This document shows, one piece after another, positions 44,856 through 54,027 of a stretch of 64,000 nucleotides of DNA. The position numbers and the translations under genes are program-made. Numbering within the stretch: the stretch's first letter is position 1; every line of letters starts with the position of its first letter. The DNA comes from Chitinophagaceae bacterium (GTDB lineage Bacteria; Bacteroidota; Bacteroidia; Chitinophagales; Chitinophagaceae), in contig JAHEMM010000002.1 of assembly GCA_024643655.1 (NCBI GenBank), forward strand, positions 56,768-120,767, given 5' to 3'. A model generated the notes under the pieces. That model did no database searches. It saw only the letters and a program-made list of their open reading frames with translations, and was not told the DNA's origin.

Positions 44856-45857
44856 TTATATTACTTGAAAACCATAAGCATAAGGATCATCTTCCTTATC
44901 AATCCAAATTGTATTGTATCCGTAAACTTTCGCCCAACCTTCAACAGAAGGTCGAATAGCAGGTTTGTCATTTACTTTCAGTTCTTCTTCAATCCTCCCG
45001 ACAAATTTACTTCCAATAATACTCTCATGAATAAACTCGTCTCCTTTTTTTAGTTTCCCTTTCGAATACCATTGCGCCATTCTTGCTGAAGTACCTGTAC
45101 CGCAGGGTGAACGATCTATTGCTTTTTCTCCATAAAAAACTGCATTCCTAGCTGTGGATTTTTTATCTTTTGTGTCGCCTGTCCATAAAATATGTGAGCA
45201 ACCTTTTATTGTTTCATCTTCGGGATGAATGAAATCAAATTTCGCATTTATATTTTTTCTTAACTCTCTGGCCCAGGCGATTAACTTATCGGCTGAATAA
45301 TAATCTATTCCTTTAAAATTTTTCTGGATATCCACAATTGCATAAAAATTTCCGCCATAAGCAACATCTACAACCAGTTCTCCCAATTCAGGACAATCAA
45401 CCAAAAGTTCTGATGAATGAAGAAAGGAAGCAACATTGGTCAATTTTACACTTTTTACTTTTTCATCTTGGGTTTGAAAGACAATATTAACCAACCCGGC
45501 TGGTGTCTCCATTTTAACAATTCCTGGATTTTTACATTGAATTAATCCATGCTCAATTGCAATAGTGATTGTACCTATTGTACCATGACCACACATTGGA
45601 AGACATCCGCTTGTTTCAATAAATAAAACTGCAACATCATTTTCTGGATCATGAGGCGGATATAAAATACTTCCACTCATCATATCGTGTCCTCTGGGTT
45701 CAAACATCAAACCAGTTCTTATCCAGTCATATTCGCTTAAAAAATGTTGTCTTTTTTCACTCATATTTTTACCTTGCAAATCGGGCCCACCATCTTTAAC
45801 TAAGCGAACAGGGTTGCCACAGGTATGCGCATCAATACAATTAAAAATATGCTTCAT
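44856..45857 (-). CDS. 4-hydroxyproline 2-epimerase (proline racemase family)
   Basis: A 333-residue proline-racemase-type enzyme. Both catalytic cysteines are present, Cys89 (MCGHGTIG) and Cys252 (SPCGTGTSA), which points to epimerase activity rather than the Thr-containing dehydratases. It would turn trans-4-hydroxy-L-proline into cis-4-hydroxy-D-proline. The first gene of a three-gene minus-strand operon with the MBL-fold lipoprotein and FAD dehydrogenase. The DHDPS-type deaminase (56557) and the semialdehyde dehydrogenase (47181) complete the route. Confidence 0.9.
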   Translation of the reverse strand: MKHIFNCIDAHTCGNPVRLVKDGGPDLQGKNMSEKRQHFLSEYDWIRTGLMFEPRGHDMMSGSILYPPHDPENDVAVLFIETSGCLPMCGHGTIGTITIAIEHGLIQCKNPGIVKMETPAGLVNIVFQTQDEKVKSVKLTNVASFLHSSELLVDCPELGELVVDVAYGGNFYAIVDIQKNFKGIDYYSADKLIAWARELRKNINAKFDFIHPEDETIKGCSHILWTGDTKDKKSTARNAVFYGEKAIDRSPCGTGTSARMAQWYSKGKLKKGDEFIHESIIGSKFVGRIEEELKVNDKPAIRPSVEGWAKVYGYNTIWIDKEDDPYAYGFQVI

Positions 45858-45894
45858 CAGTTTTTTGTAAATTCGTTTTCAATAATTATCTAAA

Positions 45895-47178
45895 ATGGAA
45901 ACTTACGGCAAGATACTACTCATAGCGATGCCAGCCTTTTTACTCTTGGTACTTTTTGAAAAATGGTATGGATGGCGTAAAGGAAAGGATACCGTTCGTA
46001 ATATGGACATGATCAGCAGCCTGACCAGTGGCGTAACCAATGTAACCAAGGATGTAATTGGCCTATATTTTATTGTTTTATCTTATCCTTTTTTTCTACA
46101 TAATTTATCCATTACAAAAATCGAGTCTTCTATTCCAGTTTATATTATTGCATTTATTGCATTGGACTTTGCCGGGTATTGGGTACATCGCCTTCAGCAT
46201 GTAACAAATTTTTTCTGGAATGGCCATATTGTACATCATAGCAGCGAAGAGTTTAATCTTGCCTGCGCATTAAGACAAAGCATTTCCTCTATTGTAAAGA
46301 CATTTGCAATTTTTCTGTTACCAGCTGCATTACTTGGAGTGCCACAAGAAGTAATTGCAATAGTTGCTCCGTTACATTTATTCGCTCAATTCTGGTACCA
46401 TACTCAACATATAAATAAAATGGGATTTTTAGAAAAGCTGATTGTTACTCCATCTCATCATCGGGTACACCATGCTATAAACCCGGAATACATTGATAAA
46501 AACTATGGTCAGATCTTTATTTTCTGGGATTTTTGGTTTGGAACTTTTCAAAAAGAGTTGCCAGATGTGCCACCCGTATATGGAATTACCAGACCTGTTC
46601 GCACCTGGAATCCAATAAAAATAAACTTTCAACATATCTGGCTTTTGATTAAAGATGCCTGGAGAACCAAAAACTGGAAAGACAAATTTACACTATGGTT
46701 TAAACCAACAGGTTACAGACCTAAAGATGTAGCAACACAATACCCGATTTATAAAATTGACGATGTGTATCATTTTGAAAAATACGATACACAAACATCA
46801 GTGTCATTGAATCGCTGGTGTTGGATCCAATTAATTTTACTATTAATTTTCATAAGCTATATGTTTGGGAATATCGCTTTATTAAATAGTCAAGATCAGA
46901 ATTATATTTTTTGGTATGGGAGTTTTATTTTTTTAACTGTATACGCATTAACAGACTTGATGGATAGAAATTCTTCCGCAATCGTTTGGGAAACTATTAG
47001 AAGCGGATTAGGAGTATACTTTATATACCAACAGCAGGATTGGTTTGGCGCAAGCACATTTATACCCAACATACAATATTTGCTTTGTGCTTATTTTATT
47101 ATTTCCATAATAATTACAGCATTCTTTGTAATAAAGCATAAAAAAGAAGATAGCATCTCCTTATCAACAGCTTCTTAG
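45895..47178 (+). CDS. Sterol desaturase / fatty-acid hydroxylase family protein
   Basis: A 427-residue di-iron membrane oxygenase like the TMEM195/alkylglycerol-monooxygenase group. Histidine boxes are intact: HRLQH, HIVHHSS and HRVHH, set among 4-5 helices in the first 230 residues. A further helical membrane part (about 315-415) extends the protein beyond the short hydroxylases. It probably hydroxylates or cleaves a lipid. It is divergent from the epimerase gene with a 37 bp gap and converges on the aldehyde dehydrogenase with 2 bp between stops. Confidence 0.88.
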   Translation: METYGKILLIAMPAFLLLVLFEKWYGWRKGKDTVRNMDMISSLTSGVTNVTKDVIGLYFIVLSYPFFLHNLSITKIESSIPVYIIAFIALDFAGYWVHRLQHVTNFFWNGHIVHHSSEEFNLACALRQSISSIVKTFAIFLLPAALLGVPQEVIAIVAPLHLFAQFWYHTQHINKMGFLEKLIVTPSHHRVHHAINPEYIDKNYGQIFIFWDFWFGTFQKELPDVPPVYGITRPVRTWNPIKINFQHIWLLIKDAWRTKNWKDKFTLWFKPTGYRPKDVATQYPIYKIDDVYHFEKYDTQTSVSLNRWCWIQLILLLIFISYMFGNIALLNSQDQNYIFWYGSFIFLTVYALTDLMDRNSSAIVWETIRSGLGVYFIYQQQDWFGASTFIPNIQYLLCAYFIISIIITAFFVIKHKKEDSISLSTAS

Positions 47179-47180
47179 TT

Positions 47181-48668
47181 TTACGCTATTTTGTTTTTTG
47201 ACAACTCCCCATTAACTGTTCTCCATATCGCCAAAGGGTTTTCATTCTTTAATTCATCCGGTAACAATTCATTTTCCCAGTTTTGAAATGAAAGAGGTCT
47301 TACAAATCTTTTAATTGCATCTGGCCCTACAGCTGTAAATCTCGAATCAGTAGTAGAGGGGAATGGGCCTCCATGATGCATGGCTTCACAAACTTCAACT
47401 CCGGTTGGTACAGCATTTAAAATAAACCGACCACAAATATTTTTTACGGCATCTATCAACCCTTCATTCTCTTTAATATCATTTACAGACCCCATTATTG
47501 TAGCCGTCAATTGTCCTTCAATCTGTTTCGTTACCTTTTGCATTTCTTGTAAATCCTTACACTTTATGATCAGTGAATATGGACCAAAGACTTCCTGATG
47601 CAATAAAGGGTTATTCATAAAAGCTGTTGCAGTCGCAGTTGCTACCGTTGGAATTCCTTCATACATAAGGGGTTCTTTTTCTGCTACAGCAACTGTTTCT
47701 ACATCCGGCTGCGATAAACTATTTGCTCTTTTTTCAATGTAATTTTTAAATATTCCGGTATTTAACATTGCTGCTGGTGTAGCATTTTTGATCGCTATTG
47801 ATAAAGAACTTATGAATTTATTGAGATCCTCATTATCAATTCCAATTATCAATCCTGGGTTTGTGCAAAATTGTCCAACACCCAACGTAATTGAACCTGC
47901 ATACATTTCAGCTATTTCCGTAGCAGATGTTCTCATTTTTTCAGGTAATAAGAAAACTGGATTTATGCTACTCATTTCTGCAAATACGGGAATGGGCTCT
48001 TTTCGTTGATTGGCAATTTCATACAAGGCTTTTCCTCCTCTAATTGATCCGGTAAAACCAACCGCTTTTGTAAATGAATTCGCTACCAAAGCTTGGCCCA
48101 CCTCAAATGTTTCACTATGTATATGTGAAAAAATACCTTCAGGCATATAGCAATCTGCTGCAGCTTTTAATATTGCACGGGCAACCAGTTCACTGGTCTT
48201 TGCATGTTCAGGATGTGCTTTTACTATTACTGGACAACCGGCTGCAAATGCACTGGCAGTATCTCCGCCAGCTGTTGAATAAGCAAAAGGGAAATTTGCT
48301 GCACCAAATACTACAACAGGACCAAGCGGAATAAGCATTTTTCTGATATCAGGTTTTGCCGGAATTGATTCTTTCACTCCTGTATTTATTCTTATATCCA
48401 ACCAATCGCCTTTTTCGCAGGCATCAGCATAAGATGTTAATTGATACATAGTTCTAGCTCTCTCATTCTTTAACCTTGCCATTGGTAGATTAGTTTCACT
48501 CATCGCTACTTCCAGCAATTCGTCTCCACAAGCTTCCAATTCTTTCGCAATAGCTCTCATAAAGTCTGCTCTTTGCTTCAAACTCATTTTACGATAAATA
48601 TGAAATGCCTGCCAGGCTTTGCTCATTATAGCATCTACGGCTGCAACTGCTGTGTATTGAATAGTCAT
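47181..48668 (-). CDS. Aldehyde dehydrogenase (2-oxoglutarate semialdehyde type)
   Basis: An NAD(P)-dependent aldehyde dehydrogenase (495 aa) of the kind that oxidises 2-oxoglutarate semialdehyde. Catalytic Cys268 (GQFCTNPGL) and Glu231 (FAEMSSINP) are present, together with GFTGSIRGGKAL. This fits the last step of hydroxyproline breakdown. The start is the ATG at 48666-48668; an upstream in-frame TTG lies on the -7 box. It has its own promoter and is divergent from the aminotransferase gene. Confidence 0.9.
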   Translation of the reverse strand: MTIQYTAVAAVDAIMSKAWQAFHIYRKMSLKQRADFMRAIAKELEACGDELLEVAMSETNLPMARLKNERARTMYQLTSYADACEKGDWLDIRINTGVKESIPAKPDIRKMLIPLGPVVVFGAANFPFAYSTAGGDTASAFAAGCPVIVKAHPEHAKTSELVARAILKAAADCYMPEGIFSHIHSETFEVGQALVANSFTKAVGFTGSIRGGKALYEIANQRKEPIPVFAEMSSINPVFLLPEKMRTSATEIAEMYAGSITLGVGQFCTNPGLIIGIDNEDLNKFISSLSIAIKNATPAAMLNTGIFKNYIEKRANSLSQPDVETVAVAEKEPLMYEGIPTVATATATAFMNNPLLHQEVFGPYSLIIKCKDLQEMQKVTKQIEGQLTATIMGSVNDIKENEGLIDAVKNICGRFILNAVPTGVEVCEAMHHGGPFPSTTDSRFTAVGPDAIKRFVRPLSFQNWENELLPDELKNENPLAIWRTVNGELSKNKIA

Positions 48669-48686
48669 AATTTGATTTAATTTTTT

Positions 48687-48713
48687 CAAAAATACATTTT
48701 AATACTTTGCAAA
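48687..48713 (-). promoter_or_regulatory. Promoter of the aldehyde dehydrogenase gene
   Basis: On the minus strand, TTTG (48710-48713), a 15-bp spacer and TATTTTTG (48687-48694) precede the ATG at 48668. The spacer is slightly short; the -7 box is perfect. Confidence 0.5.
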
Positions 48714-48935
48714 AATGGTTAATAAGTACTTAAACAGATTTAGAATTTATATCGCTTTATTATCTTTCTTTGTTAAAATTTAAAAGTGCCCATTTACGCC
48801 TGGATTCAATCGCCCACATCACAAATAAATTATTTTTTAATCTGCTTTTTTTAGCTTACATTAAGAGAGTAAACTAAAACCAGATTTGAAAACCAACAAT
48901 ATATCAATTTTCAAATTTTATCCCCATTAATTTTT

Positions 48936-50276
48936 ATGAATCTAAATGAAATCGGCTTAGAAAAAAAGCCTGTTAGCTCTAGCTTATCGGAAGATTTAGT
49001 TAACCGTAGAAAAGCAATTGTAGCTAATGGTGTAGGTATTTATAGTATAACTACAGCAGCCCATGCACATAAAGGAATAATTACCGATGTTGATGGAAAA
49101 GAGTATGTTGATTTTGGCGGAGGTATAGGTGTTCTTAATGCTGGTCACACCCCCCAATCTGTTGTAAAGGCCATTCAAGCACAAGCTGAAAAATTAATTC
49201 ATGCCTGTTTTCATATTTCTACATACGAAGTCTATGTTGAACTATGTGAAAAATTAGCAGCTATTTTGCCACATGGTGATGAGACAAAAGTAATGTTGAC
49301 TAATTCAGGTGCCGAGTCGGTTGAAAATGCTATAAAAATAGCCAGACAAGCAACTAAACGTTCAGCAGTTATATGTTATACAGAAGCTTTTCATGGCAGA
49401 TCATTGATGGCTATGACACTAACTTCTAAGATAAAATATAAAACGAATTGTGGTCCATTTGCTCCAGAAGTGTACCGCCTTCCCTTTCCTGATTATTATC
49501 ATTATGGAAAAGGCTTAACAGAAGATGAATTCATTGATCAGGAACTACTGAGGTTAGAAAATACTGCAAAATCAATGATTGATCCGGAAAGTATTGCTGC
49601 TATCATTATTGAATTAGTTCAGGGTGAAGGAGGATTCAATGTTGCACCTCCCCGCTATGTAGAAGGGTTGAGAAAATTTTGCGATAAACATGGCATTGTT
49701 TTGATCTTTGATGAAGTTCAAAGTGGATTTTGTCGTACAGGTAAGTGGGGTGCAATGAATCATTATTCTGTATTACCTGACATTTCAACTTGGGCAAAAT
49801 CGATGGGATCTGGTATGCCGATTGGAGCCGTTATCGGTAAAAAGGAAATAATGGATGGCGCGGCACCCGGCACTCTTGGTGGAACATATTTAGGTAATCC
49901 TGTTTGTTGTGCTGCTTCCATAGCAACCATTGCTTTCATGGAAGCTGAAAATTTGAATGAGAGAGGTATGGAAATTAGTAAGATTGTGGATGATCGGTTT
50001 AATAAAATGAAACAAACTTTTTCTTGTATTGGTGATGTAAGAGGGTTAGGAGCTATGCAAGCAATTGAATTTATAAAGAATAGCAACCCCGCCGAACCTG
50101 ATGGTGAATTGGCTAACAATTTAGTAAATGCATGTTTGAACAGGGGCCTTATTTTAATAGGTGCAGGCACGAATGGGAATGTAATTCGATTGTTATCGCC
50201 ATTGGTTATTACAAATGAAAATTTAAATAAAGGAATAGATATTATTGAAGAAGAATTAAAAAAACTAACAAATTAA
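48936..50276 (+). CDS. GabT-like class III aminotransferase
   Basis: A 446-residue fold-type I PLP aminotransferase, closest in pattern to 4-aminobutyrate aminotransferase (DFGGGIGVLNAGH, IIIELVQGEGGF, FDEVQSGFCRTG). The PLP lysine is Lys288 (WAKSMGSG), and Asp259 pairs with the ring nitrogen. It moves an omega-amino group from an amine or amino acid to a keto acid; substrate unknown. It is the first gene of a five-gene run; its stop is 3 bp before the nitrilase-family gene. I see no clear promoter in the 267-bp gap before it. Confidence 0.9.
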   Translation: MNLNEIGLEKKPVSSSLSEDLVNRRKAIVANGVGIYSITTAAHAHKGIITDVDGKEYVDFGGGIGVLNAGHTPQSVVKAIQAQAEKLIHACFHISTYEVYVELCEKLAAILPHGDETKVMLTNSGAESVENAIKIARQATKRSAVICYTEAFHGRSLMAMTLTSKIKYKTNCGPFAPEVYRLPFPDYYHYGKGLTEDEFIDQELLRLENTAKSMIDPESIAAIIIELVQGEGGFNVAPPRYVEGLRKFCDKHGIVLIFDEVQSGFCRTGKWGAMNHYSVLPDISTWAKSMGSGMPIGAVIGKKEIMDGAAPGTLGGTYLGNPVCCAASIATIAFMEAENLNERGMEISKIVDDRFNKMKQTFSCIGDVRGLGAMQAIEFIKNSNPAEPDGELANNLVNACLNRGLILIGAGTNGNVIRLLSPLVITNENLNKGIDIIEEELKKLTN

Positions 50277-50279
50277 ATT

Positions 50280-51176
50280 ATGAAGCCATTCTCAATCGCA
50301 GGAATTCAAATGCATGTTTCAGCCGGACATAGTAATGTTGAAATGATGAAACACAAAATTGAAGTATTAATGTCAGTTTACCCTTGGGTACAAATGATCG
50401 TTTTTAGTGAATTAAGTCCTTTTGGACCTTTGACTGTTCATGCACAGGAATTCCCAAATAAAGTTGAATCTGATTTTTGTGCTATCGCCAAAAAACATGG
50501 TATTTGGCTAATACCCGGAACCATGTTTGAAAAAAAAGATGTTCGAATTTTAAATACCGCAAGTGTCATAAATCCTCAAGGTGAAATTGTTGGTCGTTAT
50601 AATAAACTATTCCCTTTTTATCCATATGAGGCGGGTGTTACAGGTGGCGACCAATTTTTGATTTTTGAAGTACCGGAAATTGGTCGTTTTGGGATTACTA
50701 TTTGTTATGATATGTGGTTCCCAGAAACTTCAAGAACGTTGGCAACTCAAGGTGTTGAAGTAATCATTCACCCTACCCTTACTGGTACAATTGATCGAGA
50801 TGTAGAACTAGCCATTGTACAGGCCACTGCAGCCATAAACCAATGTTATGTTTTTGATATTAATGGTTTAGGTGATGGTGGAACTGGACGTTCTATTGTT
50901 TGTGGACCAGATGGAAGAGTGCTATATCAAGCTAGCACAGGCGAAGAAATGATTCCGATAGAAATAGATCTTGAAAGAGTGCAACGTAGCCGTGAGAACG
51001 GGGTGCTTCGATTAGGTCAACCATTAAAAAGTTTTAGAGACCGGAATATAAGTTTTGATATATATTCCAAAAATCCAGATTACTTGAATTCACTTGGCCA
51101 ACTTATCAAGCCAACAAGAATGAATTTGGAAAAAATAAACACTGTATTACAAGCAGAAGTACAAGAATTAAAATAA
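50280..51176 (+). CDS. Nitrilase-superfamily carbon-nitrogen hydrolase
   Basis: A 298-residue cytosolic amidase of the nitrilase superfamily. The catalytic triad is Glu44 (FSELSPFG), Lys109 (RYNKLFPF) and Cys142 (ICYDMWFPE). Members split amides such as N-carbamoylputrescine or omega-amides; this one differs from classical N-carbamoylputrescine amidase in the residues after Cys. It is 3 bp after the aminotransferase and 57 bp before the decarboxylase. Substrate unknown. Confidence 0.9.
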   Translation: MKPFSIAGIQMHVSAGHSNVEMMKHKIEVLMSVYPWVQMIVFSELSPFGPLTVHAQEFPNKVESDFCAIAKKHGIWLIPGTMFEKKDVRILNTASVINPQGEIVGRYNKLFPFYPYEAGVTGGDQFLIFEVPEIGRFGITICYDMWFPETSRTLATQGVEVIIHPTLTGTIDRDVELAIVQATAAINQCYVFDINGLGDGGTGRSIVCGPDGRVLYQASTGEEMIPIEIDLERVQRSRENGVLRLGQPLKSFRDRNISFDIYSKNPDYLNSLGQLIKPTRMNLEKINTVLQAEVQELK

Positions 51177-51233
51177 ATATAAGTTAATTCATAATTAAAA
51201 TTGAAAATCTTATATTAAGCGAAAGATGAAATC

Positions 51234-54023
51234 ATGGGAAAAACAACAGAGTTCAAATTAGTAAGTAGCCAATTCTATAATGTAAATCAATATAGAATGA
51301 AAGTGTGGTCTTTGCTCAAAATTCAATCATACGAATTAAATGCAGCGAATGATGACAACCAGATGCTACATACTGAAATTGAGCAACATTTAAAAATATT
51401 AAAAACACTAGAGCTTTATTGGGCATTTCCAGGAGTGGAAATTATGAGCAGTCTGAATCAGTTACATAAGCAAAAAGAATATGTATTACTGGCAAAAGCA
51501 ATTTCAGATATTAATAGATTATTAGTAAGTGAAGATTATAGGCACAATCCAAGATCTCACAGTCTTTTAAGTTATTTCAATCCAAAAAAAGAAACTACAA
51601 ACGCTGATAAAAAGAATCGAAAAAAATATTTTGAAGTTCTTTTTACAGATACTTTATCTGCAAAAGAAGAACAGCGAATGAAAGAAAAGTTAATAGAGCT
51701 TAGGGGTGAGAAAGAAGATTTTACATATAACGCTTTGTTTTCTAAATCTTTCCAGGACACATTAATAGCATTATTATTTAATCCAAATATTCAAGTTTGT
51801 GTAATACGTTATGGCGTATTGTTTGAATCAAACAATATTAATAGTATCATTAAGCCTTTTATTGCACAAGTATTGAATCATAAAATTGATGCAAAAAGTG
51901 ACAAAACTTTAGGTGTTTTATTGGGTGAAGCTATTAGAAAATTACGTCCTGAACTTGATTTGTATTATGTAACTGACACGCCAATCAGCGGTTTGTCAGA
52001 TAGTGCTTTACAAAATTTCAAGCGCATATTTTATAGAAAAGAGGATTTACAAGAATTACATTTAACTATTCTAATGGGGCTTAAAGAACGATTTGTAACC
52101 CCTTTCTATACCGCTTTAAAAGAATATAGTAAAAAACCAACAGGCGTATTCCATGCCATGCCGGTATCCAGAGGTAACTCTGTTTTTAAATCGAACTGGA
52201 TAGATGATTTTGGTGAATTTTATGGCCGGAATTTATTCCTGGCTGAAACTTCTTCAACTACCGGAGGACTTGATTCCTTGTTGCAACCTACAGGACCTTT
52301 AAAAAAAGCACAGGAGTTGGCTTCAAAAGCATTTGGCTCCCGTCATACTTTTTTTGCAACAAATGGCACATCAACTTCTAATAAAATAGTGCTACAAGCA
52401 TTAATTGAACCAGATGACATTGTGTTGATTGATAGGGACTGTCATAAATCACATCATTACGCAATGGTCTTGGCAGGCGCTACTGTTGTTTATCTTGACT
52501 CCTACCCTTTACTTAAGTATTCCATGTATGGAGCTGTCCCCCTTTCTACCATTACAAGTAAACTATTACAATTAAAAGATGCTGGTAGATTAGATAAAGT
52601 CAAAATGGTCATTCTTACAAATTGTACATTCGACGGACTAGTTTATAATGTAGAGAAAGTAATGGAAGAAATTCTGGCCATAAAGCCAGACATGATTTTT
52701 TTATGGGACGAAGCCTGGTTTGCTTTTGCTGCATTTACTAAGACTTATAAGCAACGAACTGCAATGTTCATCGCAGATAAATTGTATAATAAATTCAGAA
52801 GTCCAGCTTATCAAGCTGCTTATAAAAAGCAACAAGCTTTATTAGCAAAAAAGAAATCTAAAGAGTCAATAATTCCTGTAATGCCTGATCCTGAAAAAGT
52901 GAAAATTCGGGTTTATTCTACACAGTCAACACATAAAACACTTTCGTCTTTTAGACAAGGTTCCATGATTCATATATGGGATGAAGAATATGAAAGAAAA
53001 ACTGAAGGAAATTTTCATGAAGCTTACATGACGCATACTTCAACATCTGCCAATTATCAAATTCTTGCTTCTTTAGATATAGGCAGAAGGCAAGTAATGT
53101 TTGAGGGATATGAATTAGTTGAAAAAAGTATTGAAATGGCGATGCTTATAAGAGCAAAAATTAATGACCATCCAAAACTTAAGAAATATTTTTCAGTTCT
53201 GACAATAAAAGACCTAATACCAAATACATACAGACAATCTGGACAAGAAGAATATTATAATACTGAAACAGGTTGGAAGCGACTTGAAAATGCATGGGAA
53301 AATGATGAGTTTGTACTCGACCCAACTAAAATCAATTTGTATATAGGTAAAACAGGAATTGATGGAGACACTTTTAAGAATAAATTCCTAATGGATCAGT
53401 TCAGTATTCAGATTAATAAAACGTCCAGGAATACAGTACTGTTTATGACAAATATCGGCACTACAAGAAGCTCAGTCAGCTATCTTATTAGTGTATTACT
53501 AAATATAGCTGATCAATTAGATCATAGAGTAAACACCCTAAATACAGAAGAGAAGAAAATTCTTGATAACGAGATACATTCCCTAACTCATAACACTCCG
53601 CCATTACCTGACTTTAGTTATTATCATGATTACTTCAGACCAGTTATGGGTATCCCGGGAGGCAACATACGTAAAGCCTACTTTTTAGCCTATAAAGAAC
53701 ATACTTGCGAGTATATTCAACTTTCAAATTGCGATGCGGCGATGAAAAAAGGAAGAAAAATAATTTCAGCATCTTTTGTAATACCTTATCCACCAGGTTT
53801 CCCTGTATTAGTCCCTGGTCAAGTTATGACAAAAGAGATTCTGGATTTTCTACTTGCTTTAGATGTAAAAGAAATTCATGGTTATCGCCCAGAACTTGGT
53901 TTAAGAGTTTTTAAAAACCAAGTTCTTGATGCAGAATACCCACAAATTGATATTGGAAAAAAAAGCAGTATCAAGCAAATTTCAAATGGAACAAAAAAGA
54001 AAACTATTAAAAAAATAAAGTAA
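51234..54023 (+). CDS. Large Orn/Lys/Arg-type PLP decarboxylase
   Basis: At 929 aa this is well above the usual 715-755 of inducible Orn/Lys/Arg decarboxylases. Residues 1-300 are an unfamiliar N-terminal part; the fold-type I PLP core starts near 335 (AETSSTTGGLDSLL), with Asp492 in LWDEAWFA and PLP Lys568 in STQSTHKTLSS. The Asp-to-Lys gap is 76 residues, against about 37 in E. coli LdcC, owing to a charged insert (about 510-556). The C-terminus keeps IPYPPGFPVLVPG and ends in a Lys-rich tail. It would turn a basic or related amino acid into an amine. The next gene begins 4 bp after its stop. Confidence 0.88.
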   Translation: MGKTTEFKLVSSQFYNVNQYRMKVWSLLKIQSYELNAANDDNQMLHTEIEQHLKILKTLELYWAFPGVEIMSSLNQLHKQKEYVLLAKAISDINRLLVSEDYRHNPRSHSLLSYFNPKKETTNADKKNRKKYFEVLFTDTLSAKEEQRMKEKLIELRGEKEDFTYNALFSKSFQDTLIALLFNPNIQVCVIRYGVLFESNNINSIIKPFIAQVLNHKIDAKSDKTLGVLLGEAIRKLRPELDLYYVTDTPISGLSDSALQNFKRIFYRKEDLQELHLTILMGLKERFVTPFYTALKEYSKKPTGVFHAMPVSRGNSVFKSNWIDDFGEFYGRNLFLAETSSTTGGLDSLLQPTGPLKKAQELASKAFGSRHTFFATNGTSTSNKIVLQALIEPDDIVLIDRDCHKSHHYAMVLAGATVVYLDSYPLLKYSMYGAVPLSTITSKLLQLKDAGRLDKVKMVILTNCTFDGLVYNVEKVMEEILAIKPDMIFLWDEAWFAFAAFTKTYKQRTAMFIADKLYNKFRSPAYQAAYKKQQALLAKKKSKESIIPVMPDPEKVKIRVYSTQSTHKTLSSFRQGSMIHIWDEEYERKTEGNFHEAYMTHTSTSANYQILASLDIGRRQVMFEGYELVEKSIEMAMLIRAKINDHPKLKKYFSVLTIKDLIPNTYRQSGQEEYYNTETGWKRLENAWENDEFVLDPTKINLYIGKTGIDGDTFKNKFLMDQFSIQINKTSRNTVLFMTNIGTTRSSVSYLISVLLNIADQLDHRVNTLNTEEKKILDNEIHSLTHNTPPLPDFSYYHDYFRPVMGIPGGNIRKAYFLAYKEHTCEYIQLSNCDAAMKKGRKIISASFVIPYPPGFPVLVPGQVMTKEILDFLLALDVKEIHGYRPELGLRVFKNQVLDAEYPQIDIGKKSSIKQISNGTKKKTIKKIK

Positions 54024-54027
54024 AAAC

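Noticed and set aside
49763-50170. A 135-codon minus-strand frame opposite the aminotransferase
   Set aside because: It lies wholly within a well-supported gene and shows no family feature.
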